Below are positions 1-7,339 of a stretch of DNA of 13,961 nucleotides, in pieces. The DNA is from Actinomycetota bacterium (GTDB lineage Bacteria > Actinomycetota > Acidimicrobiia > Acidimicrobiales > Ilumatobacteraceae). Within the stretch, counting starts at the first letter, position 1. Every line of letters starts with the position of its first letter. The stretch lies in the NCBI GenBank assembly GCA_009704065.1, contig WLEX01000011.1, positions 1-13,961 on the forward strand, in the 5' to 3' direction. The notes below the pieces were generated by a model, which saw nothing but the letters and a program-made list of their open reading frames with translations, did no database searches and had not been told where the DNA came from. Both the position numbers and the translations under genes were made by a program.

Positions 1-2
1 GG

Positions 3-233
3 ACTCGTGACGGTTTCGATATTGGCCTCACGCGCGCAGTGTCCGATGCAGTGGGTGTGCCTGTGATTGCAAGTGGCGGCGTTGGTGCCTTGTCTCATCT
101 ATCTGATGGCATCATTGATGGAGGTGCAACAGGTGTACTCGCTGCATCAATATTTCATTTCGGCGAGTTCACTATTGCTGATGCAAAATCAGACATGACA
201 CACCACGGAATTCGAGTTCGACCAGTTTCGTAG
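3..233 (+). CDS. hisF: Imidazole glycerol phosphate synthase cyclase subunit HisF (C-terminal part)
   Basis: Only the last 76 codons are present; the gene begins upstream of the window. HisF is the (beta/alpha)8-barrel cyclase that, with the glutaminase HisH, turns PRFAR plus ammonia into imidazole glycerol phosphate and AICAR in cytoplasmic histidine synthesis. The visible part has the C-terminal barrel signatures: T-R-D-G-F-D followed by L-T-R-A-V, then [10 protein letters not shown] (phosphate-binding strand and loop), then [12 protein letters not shown], and the usual ending G-I-x-V-R. Its TAG stop directly abuts the stop codon of the convergent hydrolase, with no base between them, so there is no room for a separate terminator. 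The next histidine gene on this strand, hisI, starts about 640 bp downstream, beyond that hydrolase. Confidence 0.95.
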   Translation, partial: TRDGFDIGLTRAVSDAVGVPVIASGGVGALSHLSDGIIDGGATGVLAASIFHFGEFTIADAKSDMTHHGIRVRPVS

Positions 234-860
234 TTATAACGAATTGAGAGCTTTTGTGATGGCTTCAGAACAATTGCTCAGCGCATCAACTGCAAAAAAA
301 TGATCTACGCCCTTGGCGACATCGATTGTGGTGTTGGTCCATGTCTGCATTGCCGCTTGCATTGCTTCGGGTTGCGTGTATTGGTCGTGTTCTGCAGCAA
401 CAACAAATTTGGGCCGATAGTTACTGGCGGCAAGTGGAGATGCCGGCATTAACGAAAGTGGTGGCGCCACGGCAACCCAGGAAGCAATCAAAGGGTGGGT
501 GACGTTTAATGCCACCATGGCACCAAATGAATAGCCGCTCATAATGATGGGACACTCCGGCTCCACCATGTCTGCTAATTCGATTGCTGCAGCTAGATCG
601 AGTCGTTCAGAATCGCCGTCGTCGTGAAAGCCGCCAGAATTGCCCACTCCGCGAAAGTCGATGGCGATGGAATGGCAATCGGCACTAAAAGCGGCTTCCT
701 GCAACGCTCGAACCACATGGCTATTTTTGTCCCCTCCGAATTGGGGATGAGGGTGGCCAATAATGACCACCGCGCGAGGAATCGCAGCATCGGTGCGTAT
801 GAGATCTGCCTCAATAGCTACGCCATCGATGGTTTCGAGGAAAACAGTTTCTACTCCCAT
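234..860 (-). CDS. Alpha/beta hydrolase (HPHP-type serine hydrolase)
   Basis: A 208-residue cytoplasmic alpha/beta-hydrolase of unknown substrate. The sequence shows an oxyanion-side H-P-H-P motif (residues 36-39), an F-R-G-V-G-N-S-G motif (69-76), the nucleophile elbow G-Y-S-F-G with Ser111, an acid residue in A-E-H-D (Asp159) and the catalytic His in G-V-D-H-F-F (His187). These are features of the small dienelactone-hydrolase-like/COG2945-type group. The ATG at 860 is preferred. The frame stays open to an ATG at 941, but that would add 27 residues with no domain similarity and run deep into hisI. No clear Shine-Dalgarno lies before 860. The gene is convergent with hisF (adjacent stops) and divergent from hisI (16 bp between start codons), so it interrupts what would otherwise be a his gene run. 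The sequence gives no clue to a histidine-related role. Confidence 0.85.
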   Translation of the reverse strand: MGVETVFLETIDGVAIEADLIRTDAAIPRAVVIIGHPHPQFGGDKNSHVVRALQEAAFSADCHSIAIDFRGVGNSGGFHDDGDSERLDLAAAIELADMVEPECPIIMSGYSFGAMVALNVTHPLIASWVAVAPPLSLMPASPLAASNYRPKFVVAAEHDQYTQPEAMQAAMQTWTNTTIDVAKGVDHFFAVDALSNCSEAITKALNSL

Positions 861-864
861 GGGG

Positions 865-870
865 TAAGAC
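865..870 (+). promoter_or_regulatory. Possible -10 hexamer of hisI (leaderless start)
   Basis: TAAGAC lies exactly 6 nt before the GTG start of hisI at 877. The last base departs from the TANNNT consensus, but the position matches the stronger examples before terC and dnaG. If it is used, transcription would start at or within a base or two of the GTG. Confidence 0.3.
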
Positions 871-874
871 GGTA
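869..874 (-). promoter_or_regulatory. Possible -10 hexamer of the hydrolase
   Basis: Read on the minus strand, TACCGT fits the TANNNT actinobacterial -10 pattern and ends 8 nt before the hydrolase ATG at 860. It lies within a perfect 10-bp palindrome (ACGGTACCGT, 869-878). No convincing -35 is visible. This is a motif-only call. Confidence 0.25.
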
Positions 875-876
875 CC

Positions 877-1269
877 GTGCAGGTGGTGAGTGCTGACGAA
901 TCTAAACAAACTGCTGGCGTTGGCCGCATTATTATTGCCACCCCCGAGCAGCTCGGTTCCGTTACCTACAATTCCGATGGGTTGGTTCCGGTCATTGCTC
1001 AGTGCGTCGACACGGGTGACATTTTGATGATGGCCTGGATGAATGAAGAGTCTCTTGGTATGACATTTTCTGAAGGTCGAATGGTGTACTTCAGTCGTAG
1101 CCGTCAAGAGCTGTGGCGCAAAGGCGACACGAGCGGAGATCGCCAGTTTGTGCGTGAGGCCTACTACGACTGTGATGGCGACACACTCCTTTTCAAGGTT
1201 GAGCAAGAAGGAAAGGGTGCGTGCCATACCGGTGAGCGCTCGTGTTTCTATCGGTCATTTGGCGCATAG
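877..1269 (+). CDS. hisI: Phosphoribosyl-AMP cyclohydrolase HisI
   Basis: A 130-residue metal-dependent enzyme that opens the adenine ring of phosphoribosyl-AMP to give ProFAR, an early cytoplasmic step of histidine synthesis. It is the stand-alone form, with no HisE pyrophosphohydrolase fused to the C terminus. Visible signatures are D-G-L-V-P-V (34-39), M-A-W-M-N-E-E-S (52-59), Y-F-S-R-S-R (71-76), L-W-R-K-G-D-T-S-G (79-87), the metal motif D-C-D-G-D (98-102) and the Zn motif C-H-T-G-x-x-S-C (116-123). The start is taken as GTG 877, which gives about 25 residues before the conserved core; in-frame GTGs at 883 and 886 are alternatives. No good Shine-Dalgarno is present, and a TAAGAC hexamer 6 nt upstream suggests a leaderless mRNA. 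trpE begins 2 bp after the stop, so the two are probably co-transcribed and translationally coupled. Confidence 0.95.
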   Translation: MQVVSADESKQTAGVGRIIIATPEQLGSVTYNSDGLVPVIAQCVDTGDILMMAWMNEESLGMTFSEGRMVYFSRSRQELWRKGDTSGDRQFVREAYYDCDGDTLLFKVEQEGKGACHTGERSCFYRSFGA

Positions 1270-1271
1270 CA

Positions 1272-2801
1272 ATGACAGCAACGTCCATCACTCCATCACG
1301 CGACGAGTTTGTTGCACTGGCAAAACTTCACACTGTTGTTCCCGTGTGGACTCAAATTTTGGCCGATCTAGAAACTCCTGTCGCAGCCTTCATTAAGTTG
1401 GTCGGCGACGGCAATGGGTTCCTGTTGGAATCAGTCGAACATGGCGAGCGATGGAGTCGTTATTCCTTTGTGGGTCGCAATCCTCGCGGCACACTGACTC
1501 TGCGCAACGGTGTTCTCACTACGTCGGGTGATATCCCGGCAAGCGTTCCTCTAGATAAGGGAATGTTGGCTGCAATGGAAGAACTATTGCGCATTTATAG
1601 GGCTCCTTTGTTCCCTGATCTACCTCCACTACAAGGTGGGCTGATGGGTCACCTGGGGTACGACGTGGTGCGAGAGATTGAAGACCTTCCGAACGCCCCG
1701 TTCGATGATCGTTCATTACCCGATGCCTCAATCAGCATTATTGGTTCGCTTGCAGCATTCGATCACTGGCGCCAACGTGTGTACTTACTCGAAAGCGTTC
1801 CGGTGGCCGGCCTGACCGATGACCAAATTGGAACGGCATACGACGCTGCCGTCGTGCGTGTTCATGAAGCGGTAACAGATCTCGGACGACCACTTGCTTA
1901 CGCAGCGGTGGAACCTCCCATTGCCGACGAAGTATTACCGACGGTGCGGTCTTCTATGCCCGACGGACAATTTCGTTCTGCAGTTGAGGTTGCTAAGGAA
2001 TACATTCGCGCAGGAGATATTTTCCAAGTCGTTTTGTCGCAACGATTTGATCTTGATCTAAAGGCTGATCCCTTCGACGTGTATCGCGTATTGCGTCAAG
2101 TAAACCCCAGTCCGTATATGTATTTCGTACGTCAGCCAGAGCTCACCATTGTCGGTGGTTCTCCTGAACCAATGGTGCAAGTGGTGAATGGTCGCGTTAT
2201 TTCTCGCCCCATCGCTGGTACCCGTAAGCGAGGCTCAAACGATGAACACGACCGTCGACTTGCTGCTGAACTGCGCGAGAATCCGAAAGAAATCGCCGAA
2301 CACATCATGTTGGTCGACCTTGCTCGAAACGATGTGGGTCGAGTTGCCCAATTCGGCACTGTGAAAATGGATGAACTTATGACACTCGAGCGATATAGCC
2401 ATGTCATGCATCTCACCTCACAGGTCTCAGGTGATGTGCGAACAGAACTTGGCCCGATCGATGTACTGCGTGCCACCCTGCCTGCTGGCACGGTGAGTGG
2501 CGCACCCAAAGTGCGGGCCATGGAAATTATCGATGAACTCGAACCTGTTCGACGTGGGCCCTATGCAGGGGTAGTGGGCTATGTCGACTTCTCAGGCAAT
2601 CTCGACACTGCACTTGCGATTCGCACCATGTTCGTTGGTCCGGAGTTTGCAAGTCTGCAAGCCGGTGCCGGAGTAGTGGCCGATAGCGATCCTGCAGATG
2701 AAGATCTTGAGTGCGCAAATAAAGCGAGAGCATTGCTTGCCACTATTCCTGCTGCAGAACGAATGACATTACGACGCCGCGAAGCGGGGACCAGCGCATG
2801 A
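1272..2801 (+). CDS. trpE: Anthranilate synthase component I TrpE
   Basis: A 509-residue chorismate-utilising enzyme that makes anthranilate from chorismate, with ammonia supplied by a TrpG-type glutaminase not present in this window. It is the first committed step of tryptophan synthesis. The N-terminal domain carries the L-L-E-S element (51-54), followed by W-S-R-Y-S-F-V-G, which forms the Trp feedback pocket in the family. The C-terminal domain has the chorismate-binding motifs R-P-I-A-G-T-R-x-R-G (near 312-321), E-H-x-M-L-V-D-L-A-R-N-D, P-A-G-T-V-S-G-A-P-K and G-P-Y-A-G-V-V-G-Y. The ATG at 1272 matches the family start; the frame is open to 1242, but that would overlap hisI. There is no room for a leader peptide or attenuator (2 bp after hisI), so feedback inhibition is the only control visible. 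The last base pairs overlap ygfZ (ATGA). Confidence 0.96.
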   Translation: MTATSITPSRDEFVALAKLHTVVPVWTQILADLETPVAAFIKLVGDGNGFLLESVEHGERWSRYSFVGRNPRGTLTLRNGVLTTSGDIPASVPLDKGMLAAMEELLRIYRAPLFPDLPPLQGGLMGHLGYDVVREIEDLPNAPFDDRSLPDASISIIGSLAAFDHWRQRVYLLESVPVAGLTDDQIGTAYDAAVVRVHEAVTDLGRPLAYAAVEPPIADEVLPTVRSSMPDGQFRSAVEVAKEYIRAGDIFQVVLSQRFDLDLKADPFDVYRVLRQVNPSPYMYFVRQPELTIVGGSPEPMVQVVNGRVISRPIAGTRKRGSNDEHDRRLAAELRENPKEIAEHIMLVDLARNDVGRVAQFGTVKMDELMTLERYSHVMHLTSQVSGDVRTELGPIDVLRATLPAGTVSGAPKVRAMEIIDELEPVRRGPYAGVVGYVDFSGNLDTALAIRTMFVGPEFASLQAGAGVVADSDPADEDLECANKARALLATIPAAERMTLRRREAGTSA

Positions 2802-3574
2802 CCTCATTGGTATGGGCCGACCTCAATCGCGATGTAGTTCTTGTTCAAGGTGACGATGCACAATCTTTTTTGCATTCTCAATTAGCTAATGACATTGCTT
2901 CATTGGCTATTGGCGCAAGTGCTCATAGTTTGTTGCTCGAACCAACTGGTCAAGTGTCGGCACTCGTGCGAGTTGTTCGTCATGCCGACACGGTTTTTAC
3001 TCTTGATACAGAGAACGGCATGGGGCCCGCGGTCATCACCCGTTTGCAGCGCTTCGTATTACGCGCCAAGGTGGCCATGCGTGAAAGCGATTGGGTAGTA
3101 CGGGCTTTTCGTGGCGATGATGCAGTTGCTGTAGTCGGTGAGGGGGTTGGTCGCGCCACTCCGCATTGGGGATCTCTACACGAAGTTGATGTAGTTGGAC
3201 TGCTCGCCGATATGCCGTCCTGTGGCGAACAAACTGAACCTGAACATATTGATTACCTGCGAGTCGACGCGCGATGGCCTGCAGTAGGTCTCGACATTTT
3301 GGTGGGCGATATCCCGGGAACCACAGGGGTGCTTTCTGTGGCTGTGAGTTTCACAAAGGGATGTTATCCAGGGCAGGAATTGGTGGAACGAATGGATTCG
3401 CGAGGCACATCTGCACCAGTCGTTCTGCGAGCACTTGCCCGCGAAGGTCTTGGAGTTGGTGCTCGCATCGAAGAAGACGGACAAACAATGGGCACAGTCA
3501 CCTCTGTTGGTTCCACTGTTGCGCTTGCTCGATTAAGCCGAGCCGCCACAAGTGGGGAAGCGTTGCACTCATAA
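2798..3574 (+). CDS. ygfZ: YgfZ/GcvT-like folate-binding protein
   Basis: A 258-residue protein of the YgfZ/CAF17 family, which shares the fold of glycine-cleavage T protein and aminomethyltransferases. Members bind folate and help assemble or repair Fe-S clusters, including those of tRNA-modifying enzymes. The diagnostic motif K-G-C-Y-P-G-Q-E is at residues 187-194 and includes the conserved Cys189. The N-terminal region Q-G-D-D-A-Q-S-F-L-H-S-Q-L-A-N-D (17-32) also matches the family, and the C terminus is the short beta-barrel part. The start ATG overlaps the trpE stop (ATGA), indicating translational coupling. A direct link to tryptophan or histidine synthesis is not evident. The family call is firm; the precise partner is unknown. 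Confidence 0.9.
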   Translation: MTSLVWADLNRDVVLVQGDDAQSFLHSQLANDIASLAIGASAHSLLLEPTGQVSALVRVVRHADTVFTLDTENGMGPAVITRLQRFVLRAKVAMRESDWVVRAFRGDDAVAVVGEGVGRATPHWGSLHEVDVVGLLADMPSCGEQTEPEHIDYLRVDARWPAVGLDILVGDIPGTTGVLSVAVSFTKGCYPGQELVERMDSRGTSAPVVLRALAREGLGVGARIEEDGQTMGTVTSVGSTVALARLSRAATSGEALHS

Positions 3575-3614
3575 AGTAACGCATGTGGCACCCTTGGCCC
3601 ACTTGACCATTGCC

Positions 3615-3620
3615 TAGACT
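3615..3620 (+). promoter_or_regulatory. Probable -10 hexamer of ppdK (leaderless start)
   Basis: TAGACT fits TANNNT and ends 7 nt before GTG 3628, which would place the transcription start at or next to the start codon. A weak -35 candidate, TTGGCC, lies at 3594-3599 with a 15-bp spacer. The 53-bp gap after ygfZ (3575-3627) holds nothing else that I can recognise. Confidence 0.45.
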
Positions 3621-3627
3621 TTTGCTT

Positions 3628-6312
3628 GTGACATACGTATTCGCATTCGATCATAAACACCGCCGCCCTCCGATGGAGTACAAAGATCTTTTGGGCGGAA
3701 AGGGTGCGAACCTCGCAGAGATGATGAGCGTGTTGCAGCTGCCAGTGCCGCACGGTTTCACTATCAGTACCGATGCATGCCGTGATTACATGCATGGTGG
3801 GTGGCCAAAAAGTTTGACCGATGAAATTGTTCGTCATGTAGCGACCCTTGAGAAAAAGATGGGTCGCAAATTGGGCGATGCTAAAGATCCTCTTCTCGTC
3901 TCGGTGCGCTCGGGAGCAAAGTTTTCTATGCCTGGAATGATGGACACTGTCCTCAATCTCGGGTTAAACGATAAGAGCGTTGTTGCATTAGCAGCCACTA
4001 CTAATAACGAACGATTTGCCTATGACTCGTATCGCCGCTTCATCGCTATGTATGGGCGAATCGTGCTGGGACTTGATGGTGAGATTTTTGAACACTCACT
4101 CGATGCTGCGAAACAAGCATCACATGCAGTAACCGATGCAGATATTCCTGCCGCTGCTCTACGAGATTTATGTGAGGAATACAAAAAGGCAATTGCTGCG
4201 GAAACGGGCAAACCATTTCCGCAGGATCCAGCCAAACAATTGCGAGGGGCCGTAGAAGCCGTCTTTCGTTCGTGGAATGGACCGCGAGCTATTGCATATC
4301 GAGTGCGTGAAAAAATCAGTCACGAATTAGGCACGGCTGTCAACGTTCAGGCGATGGTGTTTGGAAATCGTGACGATAACTCGGGAACCGGAGTGGGGTT
4401 TACCCGCAACGCTGCAACGGGCGAGGAAAAACCGTACGGTGACTTCTTGGTCAATGCGCAAGGTGAAGATGTCGTTGCTGGCATTCGAAATACGGAAGAT
4501 CTCAACGCACTGAAGAAGAAGTTTCCGAAGATTCATGAGGAACTGCTCGATATCTTCGCTCGTCTCGAACGGCATTACAAAGATATGTGTGACACTGAGT
4601 TCACCATTGAACAAGGAAAGCTATGGATGCTGCAGACCCGAGTAGGGAAACGCACAGGTGCAGCTGCACTAAAGATGGCAGTCGATATGACATCGCCTAC
4701 GGGTGTAGGAAAGAAGTCGTGGAAGATTTCTAAAAAAGAAGCAATCATGCGAATTACTGCCGATCATCTCGATCAGGTATTGCATCCTCAATTCGCTAAA
4801 AAGCAAAAAGGGATTGCCAAAGGATTGGCAGCATCGCCTGGTGCTGCGGTAGGGCAAGTGTTCTTTACCGCCGACGACGCAGAGCGTGCAGTGGTGGGTG
4901 GAACTGATGTCATTTTGGTGCGTGCGGAAACAAGCCCTGAAGATGTGCACGGAATGATGGTGGCAAAGGGCATTCTCACCTCTCGGGGTGGCCTGGTCAG
5001 TCATGCCGCTGTCGTGGCGCGTGGATGGGGAACACCGGCCATCGTGGGTGCTGACGCTGTAAAGATCTCCGGAAAATCATTTAATGCAAACGGCGTAACT
5101 GTAAATGAAGGGGACTGGCTCTCACTCGATGGCACCACTGGTGAAGTGATGCTTGGGAAGCTCGAACTCGTAGCGTCCAAACCTCCTAAGGAATTCGCCA
5201 CCATCTTGAAATGGTCTGACGAAGTGCGGAAAGGAAAATTAGCCGTGCGCGCTAATGCCGACACTTCTGAAGATGCACTCAAGGCAAGAGAGTTGGGTGC
5301 AGAAGGAATTGGGCTGTGTCGTACTGAGCACATGTTCCTGGCCCCCGATCGTTTGGACGTTGTGCGCCGAATGATCCTTGCCGAATCTGATAGCGAAGAA
5401 CAGTTGGCGCTTGAAGAACTAGGAAGAGTGCAAAAGGAAGACTTTGTTGAATTGCTCAAAGCAATGTCCGGGCTTCCCATCACCGTTCGATTACTCGATC
5501 CTCCGTTGCACGAGTTCTTGCCTCGAATCGAAGAATTAGAAATTAAGAAAGCTTCAGCTGGATTAACAGAGGAAGAAAACACACTCTTGCGTGCAGCCCA
5601 CGAATGGAGCGAAGTAAACCCCATGCTTGGCACCCGCGGTGTTCGCCTCGGAGTTATCAAGCCCGGCTTGTATGCAATGCAAGTACGTGCACTCATGGAA
5701 GCGGCCGATGAAGTGTCTTCCAAGGGGTTTGAGCCAATTGTCGAAATCATGATTCCTCTTACGGTGACCCGTGAAGAATTGGCTCTCGCACGTAGTTGGG
5801 TAGAGGAAGTTCTTGCCGATATCAATTCGCGTCCTGCGCCGAAGGCAAAAAAAGGCCAGAAGCCTGTAAAGCGTCCCAAGGTGTCGATCGGAACAATGAT
5901 TGAGACTCCGCGTGCAGCGCTATGTGCAGATCAATTGGCTGAGTTTGCAGATTTCTTCAGTTTCGGCACCAACGATTTAACCCAAATGACATTTGGGTTC
6001 AGTCGAGACGATGTGGAAAGTCGAATGATGCCTGCGTATCTCGACGCTGGACTTCTGCAACGCAATCCGTTCGAGTCGATCGACCAGGACGGCGTCGGAC
6101 AACTAGTGAAGATGGCGGCGGCAAGCGGGCGCAAGGCTAAACGCGGCTTAAAGATGGGGGTCTGTGGCGAGCATGGCGGAGACCCAGAATCCATCGGTCT
6201 TTTTTACCGTGCAGGCCTCAATTACGTGAGTTGCTCGCCCTATCGAGTGCCTATTGCGCGGCTTTCTGCCGCACAGGCAGTCATCGGTGGTGACAAGGCT
6301 GATACAAAATAG
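3628..6312 (+). CDS. ppdK: Pyruvate, phosphate dikinase
   Basis: An 894-residue cytoplasmic enzyme that interconverts pyruvate + ATP + Pi and PEP + AMP + PPi, linking glycolysis and gluconeogenesis. Domains in order are the N-terminal ATP-grasp domain with L-L-G-G-K-G-A-N-L-A-E-M (21-32), the central phosphohistidine domain with T-S-R-G-G-L-V-S-H-A-A-V-V-A-R (swivelling His459), and the C-terminal PEP/pyruvate barrel with G-T-M-I-E-T-P-R-A-A, F-G-T-N-D-L-T-Q-M and G-V-C-G-E-H-G-G (catalytic Cys846). The family reference enzyme has His455 and Cys831. Here the His-to-Cys distance is longer, in part because of a basic insert at residues 735-751. I chose GTG 3628 because it gives the usual N terminus (V-T-Y-V-F-x-F then LLGGKGAN); TTGs at 3610 and 3622 are upstream options. 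No Shine-Dalgarno is seen, and a TAGACT hexamer 7 nt upstream suggests leaderless expression. Confidence 0.96.
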   Translation: MTYVFAFDHKHRRPPMEYKDLLGGKGANLAEMMSVLQLPVPHGFTISTDACRDYMHGGWPKSLTDEIVRHVATLEKKMGRKLGDAKDPLLVSVRSGAKFSMPGMMDTVLNLGLNDKSVVALAATTNNERFAYDSYRRFIAMYGRIVLGLDGEIFEHSLDAAKQASHAVTDADIPAAALRDLCEEYKKAIAAETGKPFPQDPAKQLRGAVEAVFRSWNGPRAIAYRVREKISHELGTAVNVQAMVFGNRDDNSGTGVGFTRNAATGEEKPYGDFLVNAQGEDVVAGIRNTEDLNALKKKFPKIHEELLDIFARLERHYKDMCDTEFTIEQGKLWMLQTRVGKRTGAAALKMAVDMTSPTGVGKKSWKISKKEAIMRITADHLDQVLHPQFAKKQKGIAKGLAASPGAAVGQVFFTADDAERAVVGGTDVILVRAETSPEDVHGMMVAKGILTSRGGLVSHAAVVARGWGTPAIVGADAVKISGKSFNANGVTVNEGDWLSLDGTTGEVMLGKLELVASKPPKEFATILKWSDEVRKGKLAVRANADTSEDALKARELGAEGIGLCRTEHMFLAPDRLDVVRRMILAESDSEEQLALEELGRVQKEDFVELLKAMSGLPITVRLLDPPLHEFLPRIEELEIKKASAGLTEEENTLLRAAHEWSEVNPMLGTRGVRLGVIKPGLYAMQVRALMEAADEVSSKGFEPIVEIMIPLTVTREELALARSWVEEVLADINSRPAPKAKKGQKPVKRPKVSIGTMIETPRAALCADQLAEFADFFSFGTNDLTQMTFGFSRDDVESRMMPAYLDAGLLQRNPFESIDQDGVGQLVKMAAASGRKAKRGLKMGVCGEHGGDPESIGLFYRAGLNYVSCSPYRVPIARLSAAQAVIGGDKADTK

Positions 6313-6317
6313 GCAAC

Positions 6318-6323
6318 TAAGGT
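6318..6323 (+). promoter_or_regulatory. Probable -10 hexamer of the terC-like gene (leaderless start)
   Basis: In the 17-bp gap after ppdK, ACTAAGGT is followed by 6 nt and then ATG 6330. TAAGGT fits TANNNT at leaderless spacing, and no Shine-Dalgarno is present. A GTGACA resembling a -35 lies at 6290-6295, but with a 22-bp spacer that is too long to be convincing. Confidence 0.45.
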
Positions 6324-6329
6324 GACGTG

Positions 6330-7310
6330 ATGTCATTTGCAACACTTCTCGCTGCTGGTTCATCTTCTTCTAGTGGAAAGGTCGATCTCACGATCGAGGG
6401 TTGGCACTGGCCAGTCCTTCTTGGTGTCCTTGCCATTATGTTGCTGGTCGACATTCTGGTTATTCACCGAAAAGCACACGAGGTGCATACCAAAGAGGCA
6501 GCCATTGAATCTGCGGTCTGGATCAGCATCGGGCTTCTCTTCGGATTGGTAATTCTGTGGGAGTTCGGAACAGCAGCAGCTGGCGAATACATGGGTGGTT
6601 ATCTCATTGAGAAGAGTCTCAGCGTTGACAACGTGTTTGTATGGGCAGTTCTCTTTGCCCATTTCCAGGTGCCGAAGATGTACCAACATCGTGTGTTGTT
6701 CTGGGGAATCTTTGGTGCACTCGCCATGCGAATCGGTTTTATTTTTGCAGGTGTTGCAATCATCAACTCCTTCAAGATCACACTGATTTTCTTTGGAATC
6801 TTCCTGTTGTATTCCGGTCTCAAGTTGCTGCAAACCCACGACGAAGGATTCGACCCAGCCAAGAGTCGCGCGATGAAGATATTCCATCGTTTCGTGCCTT
6901 CCACCGATGAACTCGATGGTCAAAAAATGTTTACCGTGAATAATTTGGGTAAGAAGGTGGCAACACCGTTGTTCGCTGTTTTGGTCCTCGTTGAAATCAC
7001 CGACGTGGTTTTTGCAATCGATTCTGTACCAGCAGTGCTCGCGGTCACTAATGAGCAGTACATCGCTTTTGCGGCTAATGCTTTTGCAATTCTGGGACTC
7101 CGTGCCTTGTACTTCTTGCTCGCCGATATGCGCGACCGATTCCAATATCTCCAAACCGGTCTCGGCGTTATTCTGGCCTTTGTGGGCGTCAAGATGACTA
7201 TCTCCTATTGGTGGCACATGCCCATTGCGGCGTCCTTGTCGGTGATTGCGCTCATTTTGACTGTCTCGATTGTGGCCTCTATCAAAAGCACTCCTCCTGC
7301 CAAGTCTTAA
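6330..7310 (+). CDS. TerC family integral membrane protein
   Basis: A 326-residue polytopic inner-membrane protein of the TerC/Alx family. Members are linked to tellurium resistance in name and, in studied cases, to manganese export that supports metalation of exported enzymes. Conserved features are S-L-S-V-D-N-V-F-V-W (97-106, Asp100) and V-E-I-T-D-V-V-F-A-I-D-S-V-P-A-V (221-236, Asp225 and Asp231). These repeated acidic membrane motifs mark the family. About seven to nine hydrophobic segments are visible, starting with residues 29-45, and the length is normal for the family. ATG 6330 is preferred over the GTG one codon upstream. It lies 17 bp after ppdK but seems to have its own promoter. 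No yybP-ykoY Mn riboswitch can fit upstream. The sequence does not settle the substrate, so no gene symbol is given. Confidence 0.92.
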   Translation: MSFATLLAAGSSSSSGKVDLTIEGWHWPVLLGVLAIMLLVDILVIHRKAHEVHTKEAAIESAVWISIGLLFGLVILWEFGTAAAGEYMGGYLIEKSLSVDNVFVWAVLFAHFQVPKMYQHRVLFWGIFGALAMRIGFIFAGVAIINSFKITLIFFGIFLLYSGLKLLQTHDEGFDPAKSRAMKIFHRFVPSTDELDGQKMFTVNNLGKKVATPLFAVLVLVEITDVVFAIDSVPAVLAVTNEQYIAFAANAFAILGLRALYFLLADMRDRFQYLQTGLGVILAFVGVKMTISYWWHMPIAASLSVIALILTVSIVASIKSTPPAKS

Positions 7311-7327
7311 GTAGGTCCGCTTCGCAC

Positions 7328-7333
7328 TAAAGT
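7328..7333 (+). promoter_or_regulatory. Probable -10 hexamer of dnaG (leaderless start)
   Basis: ACTAAAGT is followed by 6 nt and ATG 7340. TAAAGT fits TANNNT and resembles the terC element (ACTAAGGT) base for base. The 29-bp gap has no Shine-Dalgarno, and no good -35 is visible. Confidence 0.45.
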
Positions 7334-7339
7334 CGTGGC

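Noticed and set aside
861..941. 27-residue N-terminal extension of the hydrolase (ATG at 941)
   Set aside because: It would overlap about 65 bp of hisI, adds no conserved residues, and the ATG at 860 gives the expected start relative to the first strand.
1240..1275. trp leader peptide or attenuator before trpE
   Set aside because: Only 2 bp separate hisI and trpE, and no short Trp-rich frame or alternative hairpins are visible.
5001..5879. Long open frame (292 codons) on the minus strand inside ppdK
   Set aside because: It lies antisense to firmly conserved PPDK codons, is Ser/Arg-rich with no recognisable domain, and has no start signal. It is a by-product of codon use in the real gene.
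6313..6329. Manganese (yybP-ykoY) riboswitch before the TerC-family gene
   Set aside because: Only 17 bp lie between ppdK and this gene, far too short for the aptamer, and no such fold is seen in the ppdK 3' end.
6360..7217. 285-codon minus-strand open frame inside the TerC-family gene
   Set aside because: It is antisense to conserved membrane motifs, its product is a His/Glu-rich mix with no fold signal, and the plus-strand gene explains the region.
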